64,000 nucleotides of DNA, from assembly GCA_036345935.2 (NCBI GenBank), contig JADWOT020000003.1:23454509-23518508 (forward strand), given 5' to 3'. Within the stretch, counting starts at the first letter, position 1. Every line of letters starts with the position of its first letter. Positions 14,511-27,129 of this stretch are shown here, one piece after another. Both the position numbers and the translations under genes were made by a program. The notes beneath the pieces are model-generated. The model worked only from the letters and a program-made list of their open reading frames with translations, was not told the origin of the DNA and ran no database searches. This DNA comes from Taenia hydatigena (taxonomy: Eukaryota; Platyhelminthes; Cestoda; Cyclophyllidea; Taeniidae).

Positions 14511-14800
14511 AAATGATAGTCAATGGTAATGATAATGCTGGTTGCCCAACTCGCATGTCAACCAGTAGGTGGGTTAGTCTGTCAGTGAACAAAGAATTGG
14601 CAGACGTGAGTTGCAAATTTTATGCCACGGAAGAAGTGTCGAAAAAAATTGTAGACCTAATTAGTCATTGATATCCACCAACGTATTTCATAAGATACCA
14701 TCCGCACTGTTGTCGTGACTTGTCCTTCTAGTTGAACTAGGTGCAAGGGTTACCAACACCTCAAAACGGACGCAGGATTACTATAATTACAAAGAGTGAA
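14511..14800 (+). repeat. divergent flank of the same repeat family
   Basis: Beyond the perfect repeat, this flank still aligns weakly with about 22585-22890 and with the reverse complement of about 23940-24076. Shared pieces include GGTGGGTTA and a block resembling ATAATTAC. The repeat family is therefore longer than the identical core, and this part has aged normally. Confidence 0.5.
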
Positions 14801-17800
14801 AAGTAGTCCTCGAAGTGTGTTAGACCTAATATCAAAAGGAAACAAAGAATGCCGTTTGGGGGCGATACGTCCCGTTACTGCTCCATTGTAATGCAGGCGA
14901 ACTTACTTCACACGTCTAGGCTCTGTGAACAGAAATGAAACGCTTCAGAGTCTTTAAGAGTTGGGCGAACCGCTCATCGAGAGCTGGTAATAAGCTCTTT
15001 TGCTCAATAAACTTTGAAACATACAACCAATTCTCTTCATAAGCCAATCAATCAGCAATGTAAAACACCCGGTTTGTTTTTGAAATGATAGTAAAAGAAG
15101 TGAAGAACGGAAGTGATTGACTTTGAAGCTCCTCGTCATTTGTTAATGCATGTGGGTGGGACTCATTTACTTGACATACCTCGATTTTTCCTTTGCTATT
15201 GATGTTAGTTGGAACCAAATTGCTTTATTTCCTACTTTTCGCGTAATGCGAGACATTTGACACTCCATTCTCAAGGTACTTTATTCGCGAATGTCAACCT
15301 CATTAAGTCTTTGTGATTGAAAATAGAACTCTTTTGAATGATATTGCCCTAATGTCAAACCGTGTCCATATGGTAAATACATATTTTGTGGAAGGGCTGT
15401 GCTACTATGAAACCAGGCTAAAATGCGTTTATAAAAAGGATCAAAACAAATCACTTGAATCAGATCAAAAAAAGTTTCATTAAGGCATACCTGCAATGCG
15501 TGTTTATTTTAGGAAAAAGTAACTAGCAAATTGAAGGGTTGTGATTGATTTGACGCCACTAGCATTTAGGAGGAAACGTACTGCAAACAGAATCGAGATT
15601 TCCGCGCTTCTTTGGCCACCACTATCCATCAAAGGAAGTTCTCATCTAACTCTCTGGCTCGTTCCATGGGTATAAAGGCTGAGGTGGAGGAAGAAAACAT
15701 CAAGCCTATTGCAAATCCATTTTAAAATCGTGTGTCAAAACAAAAACCCGTTTTTTGGAATGTTTGGAGTAGTTACTGTACTAGTTATGCATTCATTGCA
15801 TGAATCCTTTTGATTATCTTACTTTTTAATAGGTTAAATTTAATTCCACTTTTGATATGTTTGACGTCTAAGAGAAGATTGTGCCAAGACGGTAGCAAAT
15901 GACCTTCTTTATTAAAAGCAAATAAAAGCTGCTTGTTTCGCTCTCTTATAGCAGTCGAATTGCTTTTAAGTAAGGACTTCTAAGTAATTTAGCTGACTTC
16001 GGACAAAAGAGGGAAGAAGTGATTTTTACAGACATGCCCATTTAAGAGTAATTTAATTAGCGGTTTTACTTCAAAGTCTAGCTATAAAAAGAGGTTTGGT
16101 GCGTCCCATGCGGTGCCACTGGAACACGAAGGGAGTTTGAGCAAATTGGTCTGCATTCATGAGTGCACACACACACACACAAACAAAAAGCAATTTGCAC
16201 GACATGCGCGATAATTCGCACATTTTTTACAAAACAATGGCATGAAAGGAGGGAAAGTAGGGAGGGAGGTTGGAAGTGAGGGAACTGGTGATAAGTGAAA
16301 GGAATTTTCTCCAAGGCGCCAAAATTTTCACTGAGTCGGCGCCTTTTGCACTTTGTAGGTGTGATTTATTGCCGCTCTGGTGCTGCCAGCCCCGCGATTA
16401 TCACGCCAAGTTGGAAGACCGCCCCTCTGAATTTCCCTTTAAATGCTGAAATGTGAAAATGATGCGACTGCATACTGAAGCGATAAGTACACAGGATTAA
16501 TGAGTAGGTTTTGGAGACTTGACGCCGTACAAGCATAAACAATCAACTTTAAGCTACAAATATTACGCTACGGGATAATTCTATTCTTGAGTTTAAGAGA
16601 AGTAGGCATTTTATTTCCTGGGGGGAACAAAACGCAGCTCATAATAATTTAATTTTTGAAATCTGAACATTTTTAGTTTCTTGTAAAATTAGTGAACCTG
16701 AACCTTCAAAATTCACTTTTTTAGAGGAGACATTAATAAATTTGGAATTTAGATACAATGTTTTGAATGTTAAATTTAGATCTCTTCAAAGGAATACTCA
16801 AAGTGTATCTCTAAAGCAATTGCAAAATCGTCCTCATAATTGGTTTAAGCTGTCACACATTATTATGATGGTATGACATGTACTGAGGAAATTATAACCA
16901 AAGGATGAATTAAACGCTAAGCCATCAGTTAGATCAAGGGTAGATTTCACTTTGGTACAGATGAGGAGGCCTACCTGATCGCACCAACTCACAAAGGTCA
17001 AGCAATTGAAGTTCCCTTCATGATGTTACTGTGCATGCATAAGAAGTGTGATTCACTGGAGTCAAATTTTAATAGCAGTGACTAAATTTAGTTACTGGTG
17101 GAGAAAAAAGACTTCATAGTTCTCTTCGTAAGCCACTTATAAAACGATGCTGGAATAAAATCAGTACAAATTGTCGAAGTAGTGCATTAGGAACACAGTT
17201 CTGTATCGATAAAAAATCACCATTTTTAGCAATTCCTAACAGACTTTTATTCAATACATTTGTCATTAAATAAATGCAAGAAATAAGTGAGTATGCCACC
17301 TCATGAGTTGGTGCATAATAGCTGCGTCGACCTCAGACATGGAAGTCGGAACGCCACATTTATTTGAGACGTTGATGGCAAACCTGATGGACAGGCATAA
17401 TCGTGTCTTCCTTCCTACTGCAGAAAATTACTAAAGCTCATTCGCTGAGTAGTTAGTTAGTTAGCTAGTTCCTATGACGTTAAAAATGATAGGTTTGGAA
17501 GAAAAAAGCAGTAGAAAGTGCTAAATGACCCAAGTTATCATTTGCTATAAAATATTTTTAAAGAAATCTTGAGTTAAATGGCAGAACATGATAAACAAAA
17601 AATGCGAATGCAATAATTCTACTGATGTGACAAAACTTTCGTAATGCAATCTCAATAGGGTGTAATCATCTCTTGCTCATTTTGAGATCATCTTCCTTGG
17701 GGACTTCATAATTCGTTTCTATTGTCGTAGTATCATCGGAAAATTTAAAGAAGGTGTGATAGTAGACAACAGAAGACGTATTTTTGGTATGAAATCTTAA

Positions 17801-20800
17801 TTGAGGAGATGGTATGCACTTCCCCGCTGTCTTTCTGTATGATGTTTCCACTTCTCCGAAACAATATGATTTCTAGTAATCAGTCAATTCTGAAAAATTA
17901 AAAGACGGACTTTTCTTCTTTACGTCGTTTTGGATTGCCTTATTTTAGTGGAAATGTAGGTATTTTGTTGTATGCGCAAGGATCAGAACGTTGATCTTTT
18001 ATGAAACAAACACTGAGAATATTTGATGGTTTTTACAGAAATCCTACCCGTTTGTTACCTTGCACAATGTTGCAATTAACAGAGAGAGCAATTAAACACA
18101 TGGTTCTGGGACTGGCCAGGACGATATGTAGAGTTGACAGGTTATGAAGGTGAGATGTCAGAGTACTTATTTGTCAGCACACGACCACTACCTCTTAGCG
18201 CACCTCCACCCCCATTCCACCCTCCTGTCCGTCCACCCTCCCCCCTGAAAGAACGTCACTCAGCACGGTGACCATTAATTCGACTGTCACATGTCAAGAC
18301 TGTTAGTGAAAGTCACCATTCTTCTGTCAGGTAGTCAGTCATTCATTTAGAAAGAGGGAGAGTGGGTCTTTAGGGATGCGCCCTTCCCCATTCCCCTTCT
18401 CAACGTCCAGACGACAAATCACCAAGTCGGTCAATCAATTGGTAAGCATTGCTAAGCTAGTGCGTCTCAATAAACCCCTCCTCTCGCCCATGCCATTTCC
18501 CTCCTTTGCGCTTGCTATCAATCAAAGGCGGAGAAGGAGGAGGAGGAGGAGGAGGAGGAGGAGGAGGAGGAAGAAGAATGCAGCAGTCGGGCTTGCACCA
18601 TTCATGCTAGAATGGTTCCTCTGTTCTGCAACTGCAGAAGATAAACGACAAAGCGTTGAAAGCCTCTACCTTAAAAGCATTTATACAAGAAGTCTAAATG
18701 GTTTCGCGCATTTTTTAAAATGCATTCTGAAAGAGGATAAGTAAAACTTCTTTGGGAAAAGAAGTGCATTTTGAATTAAAGTCCAGGGATGGAAATAGAC
18801 AAACTCCATTTTTACCTTCATTTAAAACCCTGTTAAAGGACTGAGATTCCCCTTTTTATTCTATTAACACCAATTTTTTATTTTTCAGAAGTGCTAAACG
18901 TCCAACTAATTTGCCATAATTTATTAGACAAATTATGGATGAAAAACCAAGGCAATCGAATTAATTTGATGCAAGATAAAAGTGTTTATATGCACCTGTC
19001 TATCGATACCACGGACTCTGTAATCTCCTTTTCTGCCTTCATCTCGTTTTAAAGTTGTTAGCGCAATCTTTTGGTTGTGCTTACAGTCCGCCTACCTTTT
19101 TGAAAGGCCCAAAAAGGCAAATAAATGTAAAGCTCAAACTGGTGTACATAAAAGAGAGGAGGGCTACCCATTTCTCTGATTAAATAACCAGAGGTTGACG
19201 CATAACAAACCTAACAGTTGAGTCTACTCGCTAAGTGAATACGGAAGCAGACGCTAAGCAAATGGATGGCATTTGTCACGCACCAACAGAGAACGTTGAG
19301 CTTCAGTGAGCTTAATTCTCCTCTTCTTCAAAGATATAAAAACGCATCATATGTCTTTTAATTGTTTGCTGGCTGACTGGCTGACGGATTAATTAACTTG
19401 CGATGGCAAATGGCTTTGATAATGCAAAAGTTGTTAAGCGAACAAAGATATCATTGGTCATCTCAGGCCGATCCACCCACGCTTCTAGTGTGTACACCAA
19501 TTTATCATCAAATGGCCGTTTTCTTTGTGCGCATGTGCATGTTTGAGTTTTGACTGTAATTTTCTTGCTGAAGGCCAAACTAATTCGGCTAAGACCTTCA
19601 TACAACTTTATTTGAGGTGGGCGTACTGCCTCATTCTTACTACCCTCCTTTGCATTCCTCCAATAAAACCTCTCCTAGTTGTCATGATACTAACTTGGCA
19701 TCACTTGATCAAATGCAAAACAGAAGTTAGAAACGAAGACAACGAGAATAGATTTGCGCCCTGTGTCTCTTTGAGGCAAAATTATTAATGAGTAAAGAAC
19801 AGAAGTAGAAGTATCATAAAGCTTGAACTCGAGTGCAACATTATTGAGCTTATTCGCTGTGGTACACTAAAGAGAGCTTATTTTTCCTTTTGTGGTAAAT
19901 TAGGCTCATTTCCTCTTTAAAAGATACAGAGCATAGGATTATGGAATTAAGCGGAGGTGCGACCTACCCCATCTTATTTTATTAACCACACCTCATTCAT
20001 TCATGATTACTCCTCTGCTTCGCATATAAGCCACTCAGCTAATTGTAGTTAGCCTTAAAAAAGGTATGGCTATTCAAATATATCGAATATTACTTAGATG
20101 GTTGATAGTAGCCCAGATAAGCATATTTGTTTGGGAGTCTTGGGCGCTCTACAGTTTGAAAAGACATAACATACCTGATGCCTGATAAACAAGGCATCCG
20201 CTGTGCTGTGTAGTAAGTTCACAGGGTCCGCCGACCACTGATTAGATCATTTATGACTCCTCGGAGTTTAAATTATTATAGAATTATTTTTTACGACCCT
20301 TCTTTGGTTGATCACCATAGTATCAGCCATACACAACAATAAATTTAGTTATTTTTTAACGAATCAGAGGTTGTGATTTGATTTGGTTAAGTTTGCTTAC
20401 CAACACCATCAATACTGTGCTCCAAGTCACCTCCGTATGCACAATAAAGAGGATGAGTTTTTAATAGCACACAGGATGGCTAGAAGTCTGTGCCGTCAAG
20501 AGGACAACTGAAACAGGAAATAAAGAAAGGCTCCGATAAGTCAACTACATTTAAATTGATAATTTTTCTGGTAAAGGGGCACATTCAGATGGGAATAGAT
20601 TTCACAAGAAAATAATTTTACCAAAATCAGACCAAAACCAACTTTGGATTCCAACTCGTCAAAGTATTATGATGTTCCTAATCGACGTTCTTGTAAAACT
20701 TTGAATTTAGAGAGAAAGGGGGATGAGAGTGAGATGGATGAAATATCCCCCTTGCTTCTGATTAATGACCCAGGGCCCAAATTAATCACCATCACCCTGA

Positions 20801-22284
20801 CGCGCCCAATCGTGAGGGTCATTTGGCTTGTGATATTTTTCCTAAGATGACAAGAGCAAAAAGCGAGGAAAAATTAATCGTCTGCCAGACATTTCGCTTT
20901 ATGTCTGGGCAGGATCCATAAGCCATAATCAGTCATTCTTTGGACACTTAAGTGGTTACGATGGTAAAAAGAGATTGCACTAGGGTGTACATGCACCGAA
21001 TTTCGCATTATTCATTAAAATCTAGTCAAGTCTTCGTTTTTATGAATGGAATACCCCAAAGATGGTATCTTTGATGCATGTAGTCTTCGATTCATTTCAA
21101 TTAAGAGCCCTTAATCACCTTTGTCTTCAAAATGCACACACAAAACGAGTCTCGATGGGACTTATAAAACCACTACCTATTGGTATACTATTGCACAAGT
21201 TCTGAATTGCTGAGCCGAACTTGCTTCGCCAATACAGATGCTTCCATTGTCTACCTGTAATAGTGGGTGTACTCGCTTTCGTACCCAGCTGTCGGCTCTA
21301 GACTTTTTGTGGAATCCGCGGTATCTTGCGCAACTTGTCTGGCTGTCAGGATCATGTTCTGCTCTAGCAGCGAAAATGAATTGTTGTCATTGAGTTAAAA
21401 ATCAGAGACTTATTTGATGGATCATAGCAATTCTTCGAGCGACGACATAATTTTTCTCACGTTTTAAATTTATGCTAATAATCACGGGTACTAAGTGGCG
21501 GAAAAAATTCGTACATTTTTTTAATGTCTTGTTGCAATATCCTCTGCAGAATTCCCGATCCTGCAAAAATGAGTCCAATAGTTTGTAGATACTTAAATAT
21601 TTAAGCCCGTAACACTATTTTGCTCTTATTTTTATCAGAATTATTAAAAAAGCACTTAAAGACGATTTGTTGATAATGGAACAAAAAAGTAAGAATTCTA
21701 TGGAACCGCGGATTACTACGCCGTGCTTACTCCTGTAGCGATTCGTCTAATAAAAATGGAATCAGCAAACGTGTAAGGCTAATGTTTAGCATTTAATTAA
21801 AAACAAAACGAGAATTTCGTTTGGCTGCGGAGATTTGCACAAATAACAAGTTATTTTACAGAGCACTTCCCTCAATAACAAATAGTATGGTCGGTAACGC
21901 AAGTCCAAATAGCGCCTATTTTGGTCTCAACGCAACTTCTAATTACTACCGATCCTGATGGACAGTTTGTGCATTTGCGTGGGTCGCTCTCGCCTAGTAG
22001 AGTAAGTCGTAGTGTCGCTACGACGTCGCCAATCATCTTCACTTTGACAGACGTGAATAGAGTGGAAAGATGCGTATTAGAAGCCCTATTTCGAAATGGA
22101 CTTTCAGCTCTTAAATGACAATAAAATTATTTTTGAAATATTTAAAGACATAATTCCCTAAGAACAAAAGGTCTAGCCTTAGTTACTTTTACCCTCACTT
22201 TCCTACGGCTCTTCAATCTTAGCATACCAAGAAAATGTGATAATTACCACTTAGTGGTCATATATAATCGGGAAAATGAGGGCG
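14801..22284. other. gene-free AT-rich intergenic stretch
   Basis: About 7.5 kb without a supportable gene. It contains an AC microsatellite at about 16165-16180 and a long GGA tract at about 18529-18577. The 122-codon frame at 18376-18744 is an artefact of that tract, which reads as a run of arginines. Confidence 0.6.
18529..18577. repeat. GGA microsatellite
   Basis: A nearly pure run of GGA/AGG units about 45 bp long, ending in AAGAAGAA. Confidence 0.85.
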
Positions 22285-22900
22285 GTTAGGCAGTGAACAT
22301 CTTCTCGCAGGTCTGTTTCAAGAAATGAGGTCATGTGTTGCACTATTGCGTTGCCCTAAAAAAACAAGAACCTCTTCCCACCTACTCATTAGTCTCGCCT
22401 GTTTGTGAGGAAGAAGTTGTTGGTTCACACTATCAAGTTGCATCGCATCGATGGCACAGAGGTGGCAGGTGCAACTCCTTGATCTTCAACATGTAAGTCA
22501 TTTGGAGTAAACAATCACGACTGCAGACTTCAAGAGTTTAAATGACGCGTGCCTCAGTTGTGAGTTTGTTCGAGAGTGGATCACTCAATGGTGTCCAGCG
22601 GTATGGTCGTTTGCTTAATGTATGTTGGGGCACGAAAGTCATTTCTACTCAAGCGTCAGTTAGTCAATGAGGGAGCAAAGAACGGGTAAACGGAAAGTGT
22701 GTTTTTCTAACTTTGGAAGAAGTGAAAAAAGATGGCAGTCTTCAGTGGCTATTGTCACCTACCTGTACATTTCACTTGACACTCATCTGCGCAGCTGCCA
22801 CGACTCTTCCTTCCATTTAAACTAAATAGCTGAGTTATTGAAACCTCACAATGGTTGCGTGATTCCCCATAATTACGGCATACAAAGGGTTTCTACCAAC
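22285..22900 (+). repeat. old third copy of the 1079-bp repeat family
   Basis: This aligns in the same orientation with about 14190-14800, with many substitutions and small gaps. Matching blocks include the region around GTTGCATCGCATCGA at about 22437. One comparison shows a 2-nt deletion that shifts any shared reading frame, so the family is not evidently protein-coding here. Confidence 0.65.
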
Positions 22901-24076
22901 ATGTAGTGTATCTACCACCAGTGTATTACAAGGTTTGCCAGTTGGGAGTGAAACGCTTCACTACCACGCCTTTGTAAGGCAGACGAGGTCACATCTCATG
23001 CATTAACGTCATGGCATTTAAAATGACTGAGAAGAGGGCGAATATACAATAAAGGCGAAAATACCGATGTAATTCATCCACGTTAATACTGGTACGTACT
23101 CAGTAAGTCCTTCAGAATTCCAACAATTAATTGCATCGAGGTGCATTAAAAGGACGTCAAGACGTCTACAGTTATCTTCTTTATGTATCTATACAAATTG
23201 ATCAATAAATTAGGCAAAAAGGGGCACAACTGATCCCCATTTTTAAGTAACTTGTCATAATTGATAAGATTTTGCTTGGGACTTGTGAACGGCTGAACCG
23301 AAATGTTGTTTTTTACGTGTTCTTCGAAAAAATTATGAAATAATAGATCGCTAAACTGCTGGATTAATTACACCATATTCAATCGTAGCAGAACAACGAT
23401 TGTCTCAGTTAGTTTTCTCAGTCATTGTGTGCCACTACTATGACTTTGGTCAATAATCATAACCACCAATCTCTCCCTCAGCGCCAACTTGGTGAGGAAT
23501 CAAACCATCTTATTGGTAATAAAACTGAGTTTTATCAGCATAAGAGAGCAGAATTTTTAAGCCGATATTGTTTAAATGACAGATCAGCCCTTGGAGACTT
23601 ATGCAAGAAGGATTATTGAAGACGAGTCTCCACTAGGAAATCACCTTAACCTTGTGATCAAAAAAGTTACTAATAACTGGAATGATAGTCGTAGAGGAAT
23701 TCATGCAAGGTGTTAACTTTGTAAAATTGCTTTGAAATACGGGGTTTACTTTCGAGTAGTTGTTGGGACGTACACATTACACAGCTCTGTCCGGTCTTGG
23801 GGAGCTAGAAAATGGTAGATCGGCTCCTTTTAATCTGAAGCTGCTAAAAATGCTTACTAATCTTAAGCTAAAGCTCTTTTTTAAATCAACTAGACTTAGA
23901 AGGTCAAAACAGAAAGGTGACCTTGGGTCCGTGCATAGGAGTGTCGCATTTCACCTGCTCCTCCTTTTTTAAATGGCTGAGTGGCTGATAACCCACCCAC
24001 CGATTGAATAGTGAGAAGAAATGGCCTTCATGCCTCAGCATACGCCGAGCAAATGACCATAACTTGGTCATCGCCA
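22901..24076. other. gene-free stretch with a divergent repeat flank
   Basis: No gene is supported. The last 140 bp (about 23940-24076) is the reverse-complement, diverged continuation of the repeat family, and resembles 22590-22690 more than it resembles the flank at 14511. Confidence 0.5.
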
Positions 24077-25155
24077 AGTGATCGAACCACCACCAAGCCC
24101 ACACTTCAGAGACACGCGTCAACTCAACTCCAAAAGACTCCACATGACTGGAGTGTGGTGAATTGCAATCACAAGTGTTTACTAAGGACGTTTCAGATGC
24201 TGGAGGTCAAGATGTCAAATTTGCCACCCACTTGTGTTGTCGATGCGATGCAACCTGATGGTGTGGAGGAACAAATTCCTTCTGAGGAACAGGCAGAATT
24301 GATGAGTCGGTGGGAGGACTGCCTCACGACAGCAGAATAGCATGAAATATGACCTCATTCCACAAGACAGATCTGTGTGAAGATGCCCACGTTCAGGAGA
24401 GGTGAGGAGGGAGGTGTAGCACTAACTTCCTCATTCTTCTTCTTCTTCTTCTGCTAACGACGGTGATGTTGGTGATGGCACGGCCTCCAGGTGGTTGGTA
24501 TCACACCTTCCATGCGCTAGCATTTGAGGACTGTGCACAATGGGAATGAGCTAGACGAACGGAAGTACGCACTGGCAGTTGTCACGAGCAAATGGGGTGG
24601 CGGTCAGCTCCACTTATCCATCCGTCAGTCAGCTTGGTGCTCATGGACTGTTTCGATTGTTGCATAACCTCGTTGGCACATCACCTGGTAGTTGTCATCC
24701 CTCCACACCACACAAGTGCTTTGAGATTGAGGGTTGTGCACCAACTGGGTGGGTGGAGACCTGTTGTGAGTGTTGAAGTCGACGAATGCTTTGCACTCAC
24801 AGTGAGGCGGGCATGGGTGAGATGAAAGGCTGGAACTCAGTGGTTGCGTACAGTGGTAGTGAATGACACTGTGATGCAGGGAAGGAGGTGTGGCAGGAGA
24901 CCGGTGAAAGGGTCATTGGACCGAGTTGTGGACAGAAGGTGGTAATGAGAGGTGGGAGAGAGGAGGAGGGACATTTAATTGATGGATGAGTTGGATGTGA
25001 GGAGGAATGAATTGGCGACTTTTTATTGTGGTGTTGAGAAGGCTGAAATCCAGCCATCAATCAATTAGACTTATCGCAGTACTAATCTTCCTGTCCAGTG
25101 AGACAATAATAATCTGATGGACAGATTGTTTTGACAGGCATATTTCCCATCAATT
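24077..25155 (-). repeat. 1079-bp inverted repeat, right copy
   Basis: Reverse-complement partner of 13432-14510, 9.6 kb away. The match stops abruptly at 25155/13432 with unrelated sequence beyond. At 24077/14510 it passes into recognisably related but diverged sequence. The mirrored microsatellite lies at about 24434-24453. Confidence 0.9.
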
Positions 25156-27129
25156 ATGCGTCAGTTGGCACGACGTTTGTTGTCCCTTAAGGCTAAATGT
25201 CATAATGAGAATTATTATTGTTTTTTTAGAAGAAATCAGCATACTCATCTATCAGCACGCCAAATGGCCTTAATTTAGAGGATTCGTGAACTGGGTCGCT
25301 AATACGATCTTTGTTTAAATATCGCATGCATCTGTGCGTGCTTCTAGTCTACGCGCTTTGGTTTGGCTCCTAGGGATACTGAGTGTAAATTTTGTTCATA
25401 ACTTTCGCGGCTCTCCTATACGCAAACATAAAACTTTTAGACTGCAAAAGATAGATTGATTTACAGAAGTGTCACAAAATATTAATGTCTTTTGCCAAAA
25501 GATGATAAACTTGACACAGGCCTAAAAATCGCCCGCTTCCATTGAGTAATATAAACCGCAAATTCCCCAGTAACTAAGTAAAATCAAATTGAATCCAGAT
25601 AAGCCCAACCCAGCTAACTGTTTCAACCTCTGTTAACACTTCCGGTCTGTCTGAATGTCCTGCTGAGGCTAAATTCGCATCGTAGGAATGCCGAAGACGA
25701 GGTAGCCAATCTTCCTCCCTCAGATTGATCAGTCTTGATTGTTTATAAGGGAATCTACTGTGTAAAAACGATGCTAGCATCGGCTGAGCCTCTTTGTCCG
25801 TGATCAACCGCTTTCCTCTAGAGGTGTGCTTGTTTACCTAACGAAGGCTGCTTTACGCAATCCTTCCCTCATCTCAAGTCAGAGAGTGAACAGGCGGTAA
25901 ACAATTTCCAGACCTTTATGACTTGAAAAGAACCAAATACGATTTGGTGGCCCTTGGAGTCTCTTTATTTATAAATGCACGGTTCTCACTACTTTCTCTT
26001 TCAAGCTGAGGTAGATGCAAACCAATTGTCAAGGAAAGAGTATACCGGATTATGATGAATCCACCATCGAGTGATTCGCCACAGGAGTTAAACATGCCCA
26101 AATAATTTCCAAACGCTTCATTCAGCTATTATAATTTCTTCGAATGCTATCCAACAAGTCTTATGAACGACTCCTGAACTTTGGATCCGATTGAAGGTCG
26201 GCACGCAAAGCAGACGAACTCGCGTCATACGTGTCAGACTCCATGAGGATAAAAAAAGAACCTTTAGTAGCCAACTTCATTAGTAAACCGTTCTGTTTCT
26301 TACGTAATCTTACCTGCCCACCTTCGTTCTGTGGACCGTAAAGCACTTTTCTGGAACTTGGAGTTTATTTCAATGCGGGTTATCCACGTCGAATGAACTA
26401 CTTTATTTTGACCCAAAATAAGCAGCATAACAGTGCATTTGATGCAGCAAAAATCCTATAACCTTTTGAATTAGCAACCACACCAGCCGCTTAAATATTT
26501 TAAAATGGAAAAGAGCCTGAATTTAGGATCTATCGCTAATTTAAATTAATGTCGACAATGAAAATTCACCATCAAAGGGACATGAGTTTTGCCTACACAC
26601 ACACTGACGAAGTAATTAATCATATTGATGTAGTTGTAAAATTTTATCTCTCCCATGGTGACAATTAATCAAACGCACGGAAACGGGACTATGATTAAAC
26701 ACTTTCTGTCTGGCAGCTGCAACTGCTAGCTGTCTTGGGCGGTAGCTAAGCATATTGCCTTTGCTGTTAACGGAAGTGGGAAATGAAAGTACTCCCAGTT
26801 TTCAGTCGCTGGAACAACAGACCCAGAATTATAAGACAACTGCTTACCATGTAAAGGTATATCGATTGAGTCACCACTTTCAAGTTTGCATAACTATTAA
26901 TTGCAACCGACAAAGAAAAAGGCAAGTCTTAAATTCTGGAGGCATGAGTAAAAGAAGCTAGGCACAGAGAAGTAGGCAACCCGTTAAAGTCTGCAAAAAT
27001 AGTATGAATCAATAACTCCGCGAGTAAAGTATATTTCTCAAATCAAGTCACCCTCATCAAACACTGAAGTAGCCTTCAAATGGGGAGCAAAGGAAGGCAA
27101 ACAATTCATGAAACGTATTTCCACGGCTT
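25156..27129. other. intergenic region downstream of USP14
   Basis: No gene is supported. It includes the presumed 3' untranslated region of the minus-strand USP14 gene. I saw no clear AATAAA polyadenylation signal close to the stop codon on that strand. Confidence 0.5.

Noticed and set aside
18376..18744. A 122-codon open frame with a long arginine run
   Set aside because: The run is a GGA microsatellite and the rest is unrelated AT-rich sequence.
24011..24340. A 109-codon frame inside the 1079-bp repeat that looks protein-like
   Set aside because: The old family copy at 22.4 kb shows a 2-nt deletion that breaks the frame in the best-matching stretch, so there is no evidence of coding conservation.
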